From Symbiodinium natans (Eukaryota > Sar > Dinophyceae > Suessiales > Symbiodiniaceae), in contig CAJNDS010002105.1 in assembly GCA_905221605.1 (NCBI GenBank), positions 186,001 to 250,000 of the forward strand: a stretch of 64,000 bases of DNA, written 5' to 3'. The position numbers and the translations under genes were made by a program. This document shows, in pieces, positions 53,701 to 64,000 of this stretch (position 1 is its first letter; the number at the start of each line of letters is the position of its first letter). Under the pieces are notes generated by a model that was given only the letters and a program-made list of their open reading frames with translations, did no database searches and was not told the origin of the DNA.

Positions 53701-56700
53701 GAAAAGCTAATCCGATTTGGAGAATTACCCCTGGCAACCGTGCTGGCAGCCTCTATAGAAACTCTAGAGGCAAGGACACCAGGGACCTTCCTCCTGCCAT
53801 TGGTACCTTCTCGCGAGCCCTCGACTCGCTCCACTCCGAGCCAGCTCGTCATTCTGACACTTCCTAAAGCGCGATGAGACGTGCGAATTACAAACAGCAT
53901 TTCAAGAATCTTCGTGGTGTTGTCTAGGAGTCGCATTCATATTTGGATCTCGCTTCTGGGGCTTGTTCAGTTGTAACATGACTGCTCTGGTTGTAATGTG
54001 GCCCATCTGGACGTTTCCCTGATTCTCGGGAGGCAGGGGAGGGGGTTTTGCTCCATGCGGCGTCCACGCCCCGCTGCCAACGCAGTAATAGAAACGAAAG
54101 CCTCGCTATGGTAGGCGAGCACATCTTTTTCGTCGACTTTTCCGCTTTTGAGTTGATGCCCCAGAAGCGTGTCAAGGCCAAGGTTCGGGCATTGGGTCTT
54201 GGAAAGTATGCTGTTGGCGGCAGGTGGAACAAGATCTTCGGGTCAGCATACCTTCACTTGTTCAGGCGGAAGGAGCAGCATGCAGCACGTTCTGAGCCGG
54301 CGCACAGCTGAAACACCACACTGGGAATGCCGTACTTCTTGCCTGGTTCATCAGCGGAGTCAAGAGCTGTGAGGACTAAGAGTCAAGATGAGTCTCAGAG
54401 TCCCGCTGTTTGGCTTTGCAACAATGCGCTGAGCAACCTTCAACCGCAGGAGTCTGCTTGATGCGAGACATCTGCTCTGATGTGGACATTGGACATTGGG
54501 GGACACTGCTTGGAACCGCGACCGGAATACGAAGATGGCATAGGCTGTACGCTACGCAATCCCAAAATCTTAAGCCCGCATCCATGCACGGAAGCCTCCT
54601 GCTGCAGGATGACGTGCGCATTGCGTACCTGAACCGGTGAACTTCCACCTGCCCTTTGCTACTTTCCCCTGTCTACTCAAGCACTTCAAACCCTGGCCCC
54701 TCTGCGAAAGGGAGGGGGGCACTCCATCTGCGTGGTCAGCTAGCGTGAACAGTAGCTGCGAAGCCACGTGAAATGGAAGGTTACTGACCTTCTCAGATGA
54801 GAATTACTGCACACAATTTCTGAACAATCCCTGCGCTTTGTCCCGACTTGCTGGGCCCCAAACAATTGACAGCGGTCCGCCTCTCAGCTCCGCAAGCCTC
54901 TGGAGCAAAGCAGTGGACAAATCCGGAAAGCTCGCAACCCTTATCGTCAATGGCCACAAGCTGGTTGATTCAAGTGCTCTGCTGCGCTTAACAACGGCAA
55001 GCAAGCCGATTTCTGTTTAACGCCTCGAGGTTGCCTCTGCAATGATGCAACCGCACCGTACAGGATGGGAGGACACTCATTCAGCCAGTAGTACGGCTGA
55101 TAAGTTCTGACATGGAGGCGCGGCCTACATGTGACTTGAAATCGTGGCCCTGGGTCATCCCTAAGTGTCTGTACCTCATGGCCAAGCCTGGTGTAATTCA
55201 CCATCAGAACATCCGACCGAATCACCTGTGCAAGACGGCTGCTTCCACAATGCTTATGCACCTGTCTTTACAAACAAAGCCATTCAGTCCAGGCACCGTG
55301 GCTCCAGGCACTTTCTGGGCAAGGACGCGCATAGCGCGTTGGTCCAGCTCGATGCCCACCATCTGTCATTGCCGGATCACAAGCGATCATTGCCAAGTCA
55401 GTCTCACCCGTCTCCAAGGAATTGCAATGACAAGATAATTCAAGATATGACAAGCCTCTGGGTATCTCTGCCACAGCCTCGATGTTATGGCTCCCGTACC
55501 GGGCCTGTCAAGCTCGTGCCGAGGCTCGTGCCCGGAGGCTCATGCATTAGCAAAAGCCCCCGTTTGTGCTCTGGGCCCGTTGCCCAAGTTCGATCAGACG
55601 CTTGCCACCCTCGGACTCGTCATCCAGTTCGGAAACTGGCATCCACAGTCCGAAGAGAGATCCGACAAGTTTGCGAATCAGGACGGACTGACCCATCTTG
55701 AAGATGTAGTTCCTCGGTGCCGAGCTTGTGAGTTTCTGGTGAGCAACTGCGAGTGAGCTGAGAGGAGTGGAATGTCCAGGTTCTTCCAGGGTCAAGAAGG
55801 CAGTTTGACTCGATCATCGGCAAACCATGCTGTTCTGTTTCGGACCGGGAATTCAGGACACTTCGCCAAAAGCTTCTGTTGCATGACTTTCCGATCTCTG
55901 TGGGCTTCTCTGGACCCTGCGCCTCTCTCGGCTGCGGTTGCCGCTTGGCGGTGGGCACTCAAGGGACCAAGTCCGCAAGACCGAGCGGTACACTGGGCAA
56001 GGATGTGCGGATGCGAGGAGCATACTTGACATGAAATCTAGCAACCCCACAAAAACAGATCAGCAAGCTGCAATCTCAAGAATTCCTCACAGCTGGTGTT
56101 GTTTTGAAACAAGTTGATTTGAAACGCTCCTGTGTTATGTGCAAATGGGGCTGGATTACAAAGCCGCTGGCAGGGAAGACAATACCTTGCAAACAACTTG
56201 CGATAAATAAAAGCCCCTGTCAAATGAAGACAGCTTGGGTGCTACGCTTCAGAAATAGAAACCAGTTGTGAGCGGCCCAGTCTTTCTCATGGTTGAGTCA
56301 GGTTGAGTCAGGTTGGGTCTCTTCGCACGCCATGCGTGGCCGCATTGCCGAGGCTCGGGTCTGCTAGGAAGGTCTGTGACAAGCTCTCCTTGGGCTTGAA
56401 GAGGTTCGCTGGCAACCTGGGCTACTTCACGCGTCACTCGGCATCCGTCTCAGGATGTCTAGACATAGGAGACTCCGAGCTCTCAACGTTGGTGGCTTGG
56501 GCTTCTGCAGCCACGACAGGGGCTGAATTGATCGGTCCTGGCGCAGCAGGCGGAGCAGTGGAGGAGGGGGAAGCATCTCACCATTGATAAAACATCTTCA
56601 TCATCATCAACATCATCATATATTCTGAAGGAGCTTGCCTACAGTTTCGGATGACCCCGCAACGTGCTGATCACACACACACACGCACATGTATTGAACA

Positions 56701-56829
56701 AAGCACCCACAGCAAAAAAACACTCACAACAAAAAAGCACGGGTTCCACCAGGTAAACCGTAAGCACGAAAACCCTCGAGCCTAAAGCCCTAGCCATAAG
56801 AACGATGAAGCATAAATCGGGCACAACCC
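53701..56829. other. Fragmentary coding signals on both strands
   Basis: Pieces that look protein-like include a plus stretch at 54890-55017 (KAVDKSGKLATLIVNGHKL), a minus stretch at 55560-55730 (NYIFKMGQSVLIRKLVG, FGLWMPVSELDDE) and a plus stretch at 56370-56587 (LSTLVAWASAATTGAELIG). I could not join any of them. A retroelement or a multi-exon gene with long introns are both possible. A 10-mer triplet lies at 56291-56320. Confidence 0.3.
56291..56320. repeat. 10-mer tandem repeat
   Basis: Three copies of GGTTGAGTCA are present, the third with two changes. Confidence 0.9.
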
Positions 56830-57130
56830 CGAAAACCCTGAAGCGCCTAAGCCATAAACTCCCTCAGGCCTGAACACTCTAAACTTGAAGAAACCCTAAA
56901 CGTGACGTCCTTGAAAGGCTACGTGCAAGTCAAGACCCTGAATTAACCCGTCCAAAGCCCCCTCAAAACCCTGACCCTCGCGCAAAACCCCCAAACCCTA
57001 AAGCCTGAAAATCATCCTAACAACCCTCAGACCCTAAAAGCCTACTACAAGCTGTTAATCCTAACAGCCCATGAAACCGACGAGTAAAACCATCTAAAAC
57101 CCCTAATAAGCCATAAACACCCTTGGGCTC
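56830..57130. repeat. Degenerate telomere-like AAACCCT tract
   Basis: Repeated but diverged AAACCCTAA, AAACCCTGA and CCCTAAAG words occur over about 300 bp on the plus strand. They are closer to the plant-type TTTAGGG telomere repeat than the tract at 6.5-7.3 kb, and are interstitial and decayed. Confidence 0.8.
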
Positions 57131-60100
57131 GAAAACCGTAACCTTAAAAGTCGAGGGAGTGGGGTGGGTAAAATCGGCAGTGCTCGAGTCGGGATTGGTG
57201 CTTGAATCTCGCGCGAAGCACGCTTGAATCAGGTCTTTTGCTCGAATCGTGCGTGCTTGAATAAGGACTCATGCTTTGAAACGTTTCAACCAGTGCTCGA
57301 AGCGGGGTGTTACGTCGTTGGGTCAGGTCAGTCACTGGAAGCCTGGCCCCTTGCTTGAGCAAGGCTCTTGGTAACAGAGATGGGCACACACACTTACACA
57401 CTTGCAGAGAACTTCCACATAGCATAGGTAGAGCATGGTAGAGCTACCATTGCAGGATCAATGAGCTGAAGCAACAAAGGGGGCGTAGCTTTGCGAATGA
57501 TGCCAAGTGTGAGATGCCAGAGGCCAGAGAGTAGTACAAAAATTGAGCCTTCGATGAGCGGCCGGCATCAGACCTGCACAGGAGTTTCAAGAACTAACAA
57601 CAATCAAGGATGTGTGGGCTTCATAGCAGTGGAGCCTGCGATCTCTCTCTGCCACCAGCACCCGATCATCGGCTGTTGCAGGAGCCTAGTCACTAGTTGG
57701 GCACCGCGTGATAAACGGCTTCGCTGGTTGGGTTGCACGAGGACTGCGCGTGGGGTGTGAGAGATTCGGACCATCTAGACATGTTCGAGGACCAAGGACG
57801 TGTAAGTTGTAAGGCTCTCTCTACATCTCTCTATATCTCCTCATGACCTAGATACCTCGGATGATAAGACGATTGTTTCTGCACGTTTCTGCATCCTCTA
57901 CCCTTCAGTTGAAGTGCTGGCATGCTCTGGCGGTGCGTTGGGGCAAGATGATGCAAGATGCCTGCAGCCGCACGCGGCGGCGGACCTGCCGGACAAAGTC
58001 TCTTGTGATGTTTCAGTTTCCTGAGCAGCCGGAAAAACTCGCGCAGCCCTTCGCCACGGCAGGCCTCCAATATTGGCCCGGCTGTGAAGCTTCGGACCTT
58101 TCGAGCCAAGCAAACCCAGAAGGTTCCTAACTCGTAACCCTGCGCGTCTCAATTGCCAGGGAATGTTGCTTCGCGTGGGCTACACCCCTCTTTCGGCTCA
58201 GCGCTGTGGGCTTTTGCAATTTCTTCTCATGCCCACTTCAGATTGGAAGTGAGGTGCATTGAGCATTGCAAATTAGATCCTCCAAGTAGACAACCTTTGA
58301 ATGGCCCAGCTTCAGACCAGTTTGCTGTACTTCTGCACTGTCTGATTTACCAAGAAAGGACCACGTGCTGAAGGATGAGAGATCTAAGGTCTACTGGGGA
58401 AGCCTGGGTGAGGGAAGCCAAGCTGTTCTTGCCAACGCTCTCCTTCGAACCTTCTGATCTCAACCCCACACGCATGTTCGGAAAGTGTACCAAAGTGGTG
58501 TTATGCTAAGTGTCCTGTTACTGGGTCAGAACCAGAACAGAACTGAGCCATGGAGGACTCCAAGACCTGAGCTCCTGGCTTCTATGGCATGGACTGCCAG
58601 GCTGAGTAGGGCAGCAACAAGGAAGCTGTGCAAAAACGGCCGAGCTGCGGAGGCTCGGCGTCTCAAGCGCAGCCATGGCAGCTCCTGTCAAACATTCGCC
58701 CCAACTTCCGCAGCCAAGGATAACGAAGAAAGATGAGGACGACATGGAGTTCATGGTTGCGCGATGTTGCAGCTCCAGAACTCGGCAGTTGCTGCTTCGT
58801 TGCCCCGTGCAGCGAAAGTGACACACGGAACTTAACAAGAGCTGACATTGCGAGCAGTTGTGAGCAGACACACAAGTGCCATCAAAGCCGAAGGCCAACC
58901 TCCCCCGTCACGAAACTCGTTGGAAAATGGAGGTTCCGCGTTTAACGTCAGGTGCGTGCATCGACAGATTGTTTCTCACCAAGCCCCAACAAAAATGAAC
59001 AGAAAGGCCGGCTTATGCCCACTTCCAGGCACCGTTTGGTCAAGGGGGGCTTCTACCCTGGACTCAAAGTACTGCTGCAAGCACTTGCAAACGGATGTCC
59101 TCAGCATCTGGCGCCAGAGGCTGCAACATCAGAAAATGAAGCTATGCGCCTGTGTATTATGTATTTATGCTACGCTAGGGCAAACACTAGTCACTAGTTC
59201 TTGCCATATCCAAGTCCACAATCACTATGCCATGACGTCGTCAGCTTTCACCATCCAATCTTCGCATCTCGAAGAATCGAAAGCAGGCCTGCTGTAACCT
59301 GCACCTGATCGCGCCTTGATGCCTCGATGCGGCATGCTTGTGACTGCTTGTGCAAAGCGAAGCTGTGTTTCTGGCATCTGGTACTGTCACAGCTGTCGAT
59401 CCACAGGCGCGGCAGGACCAGGAGCTTACAAGGAATTCATCTAGTACAGCAACCACCTCGCAACATCTGGTGGAAGGCAGGCGATGTCTTTCCTGCTGCG
59501 CAGTGCACGCTCCTCGTGACCATGCAAGTACGGCCATCTGAGACCTGGCCACATGCGGCAAGATCGACATCGCAGAGCGTGCACATGCCTGGCATGCTCT
59601 GAGAAAGATCATCGCACTGTGGCATGGTCAGGCTGGTCAGGATCCGCGCTGCGATGCCTGGAGGTCAGCGTGAGTCCTCTCAGGCGGCTAACTCGTCTCC
59701 ACGTGCAGAGCACGGAGTAGTGTCCTTGTAGCACGCCTCTCGAGAGAGATCCCGGCAGGAACTGCCGCTCAAGGCCATCTGTGCAGAAGCCTCATCCAAG
59801 TCCGAGCCACTATCACGTATTCTCACATCATCGTTTCGTGTGGCTCCAAGAAGAGAAATTTTGGAGGTGCCACGATCCCGAATGCAAACACGTGCCGCGT
59901 GCACCGCGAAGTCAACAGACGCAGCGCGACGCGAACTCCGAACGAATGTGTCCGATGATCAATCTGCTTCTTTTCTAAACTGCCTCATCTCCAATGTCCG
60001 CATCGCACACTGCCTCTCTGTGCTCTTTACAATATGCTTGTGAAATCTCTCTCTATTTGCATAAGAGCACGGAATGTGTTGAATCGTCTGGATCTTACGG

Positions 60101-60499
60101 CTTCCTGACCGGCATAAGTGAGCGCGTGTGGGGCAGTGTGGTGAGACGATATCTGGGATGCAGGTCGACTGGGTCACTGGGGGGCTCCCTCTATCTGCCC
60201 TCGTGGTTTATCTTGAGGAACAAGTACTAAACCATCTAGTTAATCTCTCCCCTTTGCCTGCGCGCCCATCCGAGCTGCAGAACATGACGTGACTTGCTAT
60301 TTTCAGGATGGTCGCTGTTGGTTGCTTGAGCTACTGACTGCCAATGATACAGTATGGCCTTATGGGGTCCCTCCCGCATCCTCCCCAGCGACTCTGCACA
60401 GTGTAATGAGACGGGAACTGTTGTGCAGATAAAATTACTGTTTTCAACTAGGTCAGTGTTGGTGGTGGGAGGGTTTCACTTGGTGGCACCCCGGCTGCT

Positions 60500-60579
60500 C
60501 TCTTTTCTTTCTTTCTTTTCTTCTTTTTATTTATTTCTTTCTTTCGTTCTTTCTTTCTTTCCTTCTTTCTTCGTTTCTC
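60500..60579. repeat. (CTTT)n polypyrimidine tract
   Basis: There is about 80 bp of almost pure C/T in the plus strand, with a short TTTATTTATTT break. Confidence 0.95.
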
Positions 60580-60730
60580 TGGGGTAGTGGGGTCAGCCCC
60601 CGCGTTCCAGGCACGCCACCATGTTGTTGTGAAGTGAGGCGACCGCAACGCCTGGTAGATTGAAGCATCCCCTCTTGCCAAGTGTCACTTCATCACATGT
60701 GGCCAACTATTGATGAGCCTCCTACTGCTG

Positions 60731-60775
60731 TTTCTTCTACTTCTGCTTCTTCTGCTTCTTCTGCTTCTTCTGCAA
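60731..60775. repeat. 9-mer TTCTGCTTC tandem repeat
   Basis: There are four to five copies of TTCTGCTTC, the first diverged. Translated on the minus strand they give Ala-Glu-Glu repeats. Confidence 0.92.
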
Positions 60776-61499
60776 GGCTTGAAGGGCGCACTCGCCCTCG
60801 CGCACTAAGCCCGCCCGGAGCATGTCTCAATCTGCGTGAAACTTGCCGCTGGATTCTGGGCGCAGGTTTTTCGGAAGAGAGAGAGAGAGATGCGTTGAAT
60901 GCACAAAGAAGCTCCAAAAGCAAGGACAGTTACGAGGATGGAGAACCTCAGGGCCCTCATCCTTGTAACTCTCAGCACGTTTAGAGCTAAACGATGCCAA
61001 ACGCAGGCTTCCGCACTACAGAAAGTACAGCTCGGCGCGACACTCGCAGACGCTTCGCGAACGCTTGCAGGCGCTTCGCGGACGCAAACGCAACAATGTT
61101 TGGTCCCCAGGAACCTCAACCTTTGAAACAGGAACCCTGTGCGAAGGGTTCGCTTTCGGACACTTCGAGAGCAGAGAGCGGAGGAATGCCATTGCCCACA
61201 AGCCCCTGGCCCACGGACTGGTGCACGTCGGAGGCCCGAAGTCTGCGCAGAGCAGATGCTGATGCGGATTGGAGCCTGCATGGCAGCAACATCAGCAATG
61301 TGAGGGAGTCTTCAGCGGGCCTTCGGCACACAGGTGCATGTCCATCACCTGAGCTCCGAGTGAAATGCCCTTGGCGGGCCTGATGCTTCAAAATCTTAAC
61401 AGATGCAGCACACTAGGCACACCACTTTGTGCTCTGATTCGCACCGCACACACAGTTGCAGCTCTGACTCAACGGAACCAGCTCTGAACCAGCGCATGT

Positions 61500-63400
61500 G
61501 CAACCTGTTCTAACCTGTTCTGAGGCCGGTGCTCAAATTATGCCTTCGACGATGCACACGGATTCCGAGAGCCGCAAGCACGGCACAAAAACATGGACAC
61601 TTTGGCCTGTGGAGCATGTCTGCCAGCTCTGCTCGAAGCCCTTCATCTTTGAGACCTACCGCCGTGGACGTTGTTTTTATGAGGTGTCGAATTCCAGTTT
61701 CATGGCCTTGCGAAGGGATCACCAACTCCCAAAGCAGCAGCTGGGCACCGCTTAACGCCTTGCTGCATGAGTTGCGACACCCTCCACCGAAGCACCTCCC
61801 TCACATCCCTCGACCATCTGGGGCGAAGTCGTGAGGATTGGACAGGTGCTGCAGCAATCGGCGCAGCGTTGGCCCCTGCAATCTGAGCCCAACCATGTAA
61901 CCAGCATGTAACAAATCCGAGCACAGACGTCTGCCAGGGCGTGCCTGAAGAGAGGTCTCGCAGGCCTGCACGGCCCCTAGCATGGCCACAGCCAAGCCAC
62001 CGACATGTGCGGCAGCGGGCTTTGTCCACCATCCTCTAGCACAACTTAATACAGACAGGCGGAGCAATGCGAAGCAACTTCTGAGGTATGGAGAATCATG
62101 GTGTGCCATGGTGTGCCTTGTTGCCGACTGGCACGGTGGAACAAGCGAACTGCCTCAAAGCTGCTCAGATTCGGAAAGCAGAAGCTCCATCAAATGACAT
62201 CATGAGAACCGGACCCAGACCCAGGCTGCCGCTGCAGAACAGCCCTGCAAGCAATTTGCAAGCAAGTAGGTTGCAGCAACGGCAGCTGCTTGGCCGGCTT
62301 TGCTGCTTTGGCTGGGAACTGGGTACGGCACAAGAACCACGGCACCGAAGCCTGCAGCACCTGCTGTGCGACTGCTCGCTTCTTCCCGAATCAAGTCTGC
62401 AGCCATGCCTTCAGGATCTGAAGCTGGTGCAGTCCTCCGGGGTGGTGAAAGGTGCAAGGAGCCCAACATGGGGCGGTGAGGCGGGAGTGAGGACCCAGAG
62501 ACATTCCAGTTTTGTGCCCTTCAGTGGTCGCGGATCAATACATATTCTGGAGCCCGCTACTCTTAGAGTGGCCGATACTGAACGCCCCTGACAGTGCAAT
62601 GGCTTGTCCACCATACCATGCTACAAGCCGAAAGCCGTGCTATGCAACAAGGACTCGGTTCCTGAACCACAGCCACAGATTCTGAGGCACGTCTGCTGGA
62701 AAATGGCACGGTTTAGAGAATGTTAGAGATATCTTGCATCACGCAGGGAGAGAGCGAAGGCCAGCCGCTGAACTCTTATGCCAGAGGTAACGAGGAGCCG
62801 CAAGATGCTGCTCCGGATTCACTTAAGACCTTTAGTTAACTTTAGTTGTCTGGGTTCTCACAGGCCTGTGTGCTTGGAGCACCTCCAGGGCCACTTCCCA
62901 GTGCAAGGCGCAAGCGCTCGCTGCGGTGTTGATGGCAACCTGCGAAGAGGCGCACGATGGCACACGACAATGGAGAACGATGGCGAACGATGGCGCACGC
63001 CAACTCATGCAACATCACGAAATTGTGCAGGTGTAACGTGCATCCAGAGACTGCACTGCGCTGCCAAGCTGGACCTGGTCCCGCGCCAGCGAGTTCGAGC
63101 GCTGAAACAGAAGGTCAAGGACCTGCACAGGCAGCGCTGACAAGTCTAAGTCTAAGCCTGAGCTTCGCTGATAGTGCTGCCATGTGCCGCAAAGGGCCAC
63201 CTCCCTCCAGCGGCGTGATTGCTCACAAGCACTCATTGTGGCATTGTACAGGTTCCGCTGCGTCACAGGATCGTCTCGCAGATCCTCCCACCGCTCCTCG
63301 GCATGCGGCCATCACTCAGTGGGCCTGCCATGTGCCTGCACCAACTCTGCACCAGCATTCAGGAGCCTGGCGCGGAACTCCGACAGCCTTGGGCCAGGAA
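61500..63400 (-). CDS. Pentatricopeptide-repeat-like (PPR) gene, partial
   Basis: Two exon stretches carry the PPR helix-A signature in the form usual in dinoflagellates. At about 63160-63290 it reads VTQRNLYNATMSACEQSRRW then REVALC. At 62939 downward, directly after CTCTTCGCAG, it reads VAINTAASACALHWEVALE then VLQAH. Further minus-strand stretches at 61860-62010 (MLGAVQACETSLQ), 61720-61830 (VREVLRWRVSQLMQQGVK) and 61580-61680 (VGLKDEGLRAELADMLHR) are helical and could be later exons. A stop separates the first exon from a possible upstream piece (LSEFRARLLNAGAELVQ) at about 63340-63390. PPR proteins bind organellar RNA in a sequence-specific way and act in processing or editing. Exon borders are only partly fixed, so start, stop and repeat number are open. 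Confidence 0.5.
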
Positions 63401-64000
63401 AGAGTCGCTAGCATTTGTGGGATCTCTCAGTTTTATTTCTCCGGGTCATAGCCGGGGAGAGGGCGCCCCCTGCCAAAAGCCTCCCTGACCACAGACAGAG
63501 GCAATGATGAGGCTGCTGACGGCCTGGCAAGGCTCTGGGAAAGGAGAAATAGGGGGCTCCCGAAGGCCCGAAGGCGCAAATACGGTAGACTCATCATGTA
63601 ACTTTCCTGTTGCTGTGTCTTTCACAGGACACATGTGATGCCTTGGTCTTGTGCTGTGTCTCATTCTTTGAGGCGAAGATGTGCCAAAAGAATTGGGACT
63701 CCGGAAGGGTTCGCATCCGGTTAAGAGGTGCAAGTTGCCAGTTGCGAGTTGCGACATGCTGCGACACAAGACTTGCATCTGGACTTTCCTTTCGCGGACA
63801 CGCTTTGCATGTTCACAGCGCTCAGATCAACGCTCGAATCAGATAGACAAAGGACACAAAGAGAATCGAGAAGAATCCAAGAAATGGCCTTGCGAAAGCG
63901 CAGAAATCTGAGGAAGGGACGTTCAGCTCAAGGGAGCGCTTCCTGGAAAGGCCTCTGATAAAAACAAATGCGAAGGGTTTCGAAAATTTCGGTACGCTTC
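63401..64000. other. No supported gene at window end
   Basis: Small overlapping frames only. Upstream exons of the PPR-like gene may lie here or beyond the window. Confidence 0.45.

Larger units (their letters stand above)
57131..61499. other. No clearly supported gene; several simple repeats
   Basis: A plus stretch at 58580-58790 (RKLCKNGRAAEARRLKR; ITKKDEDDMEFMVAR) and a plus frame at 61060-61380 have some protein character but no consistent joins. Simple repeats are the polypyrimidine (CTTT)n at 60500-60579, TTCTGCTTC copies at 60731-60775 and (GA)n near 60879-60892. Degenerate TGCTTGAATC-like words repeat at about 57190-57290. Confidence 0.4.

Overview
This window reads as nuclear DNA of a dinoflagellate, probably a Symbiodiniaceae-like alga; the genus is inference. 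The evidence is direct: genes are cut into short exons by introns that start with GC or GA as often as GT and end in AG, with identical AG|G-type junctions. There are also degenerate CCCTAA/CCCTAAA tracts, abundant minisatellites, and PPR-type sequence. No prokaryotic operon, ribosome-binding-site pattern, rRNA, tRNA or CRISPR array is visible. Single-frame ORF calling therefore mostly reports shadows here. The real genes were recovered by chaining exons whose phases agree.

Most supported genes lie on the minus strand, head to tail. From the right end: a PPR-like gene (about 63.3 to 61.5 kb); an intron-free Arg/Asp-rich gene (52.1-51.2 kb); a small exon set (about 51 kb); a multi-exon acidic gene (48.6-47.1 kb); and a 12-residue-repeat system running from 43.5 to 10.2 kb. 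Repeat-free C-terminal exons follow at 5.8-4.06 kb, and then a complete six-exon LSM7 gene (3472-2816). A plus-strand gene (about 1.48-2.2 kb) converges on LSM7. A possible second plus-strand gene lies at 44.0-44.5 kb.

The main discovery candidate is the 43.5 to 4.06 kb minus-strand system. It begins with a short non-repeat module (43481-43380). Several hundred degenerate dodecapeptides (36 bp each) follow, in blocks that each hold one reading frame for kilobases. A better conserved internal block lies near 13.5-13.64 kb. At the 3' end is a spliced module with a GGSLHGTW stretch, an SD-S-RLK motif, an LPGVVRR segment, a SHQDLLAVITQAA segment and a coiled-coil tail. The order at the end matches the Peptidase_S74 intramolecular chaperone of phage tail spikes and MYRF. 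I read this as one giant, or a cluster of large, repeat-adhesin-like proteins ending in a trimerising self-cleaving chaperone. Whether the blocks form one transcript, several genes or decayed copies cannot be settled from sequence alone.

Other structure: a 1.14 kb element with ~115-bp imperfect terminal inverted repeats (25258-26396); an AT-rich island (20.9-22.5 kb) splitting the repeat array; telomere-like tracts at 6.47-7.33 and 56.83-57.13 kb; a 0.67 kb CTA-based satellite (48.85-49.52 kb); a ~100-bp degenerate minisatellite (45.8-46.4 kb); and many 9-15-mer tandem repeats. Large parts of 17.4-26.9, 52.1-61.5 and 63.4-64 kb hold no gene that I can support.
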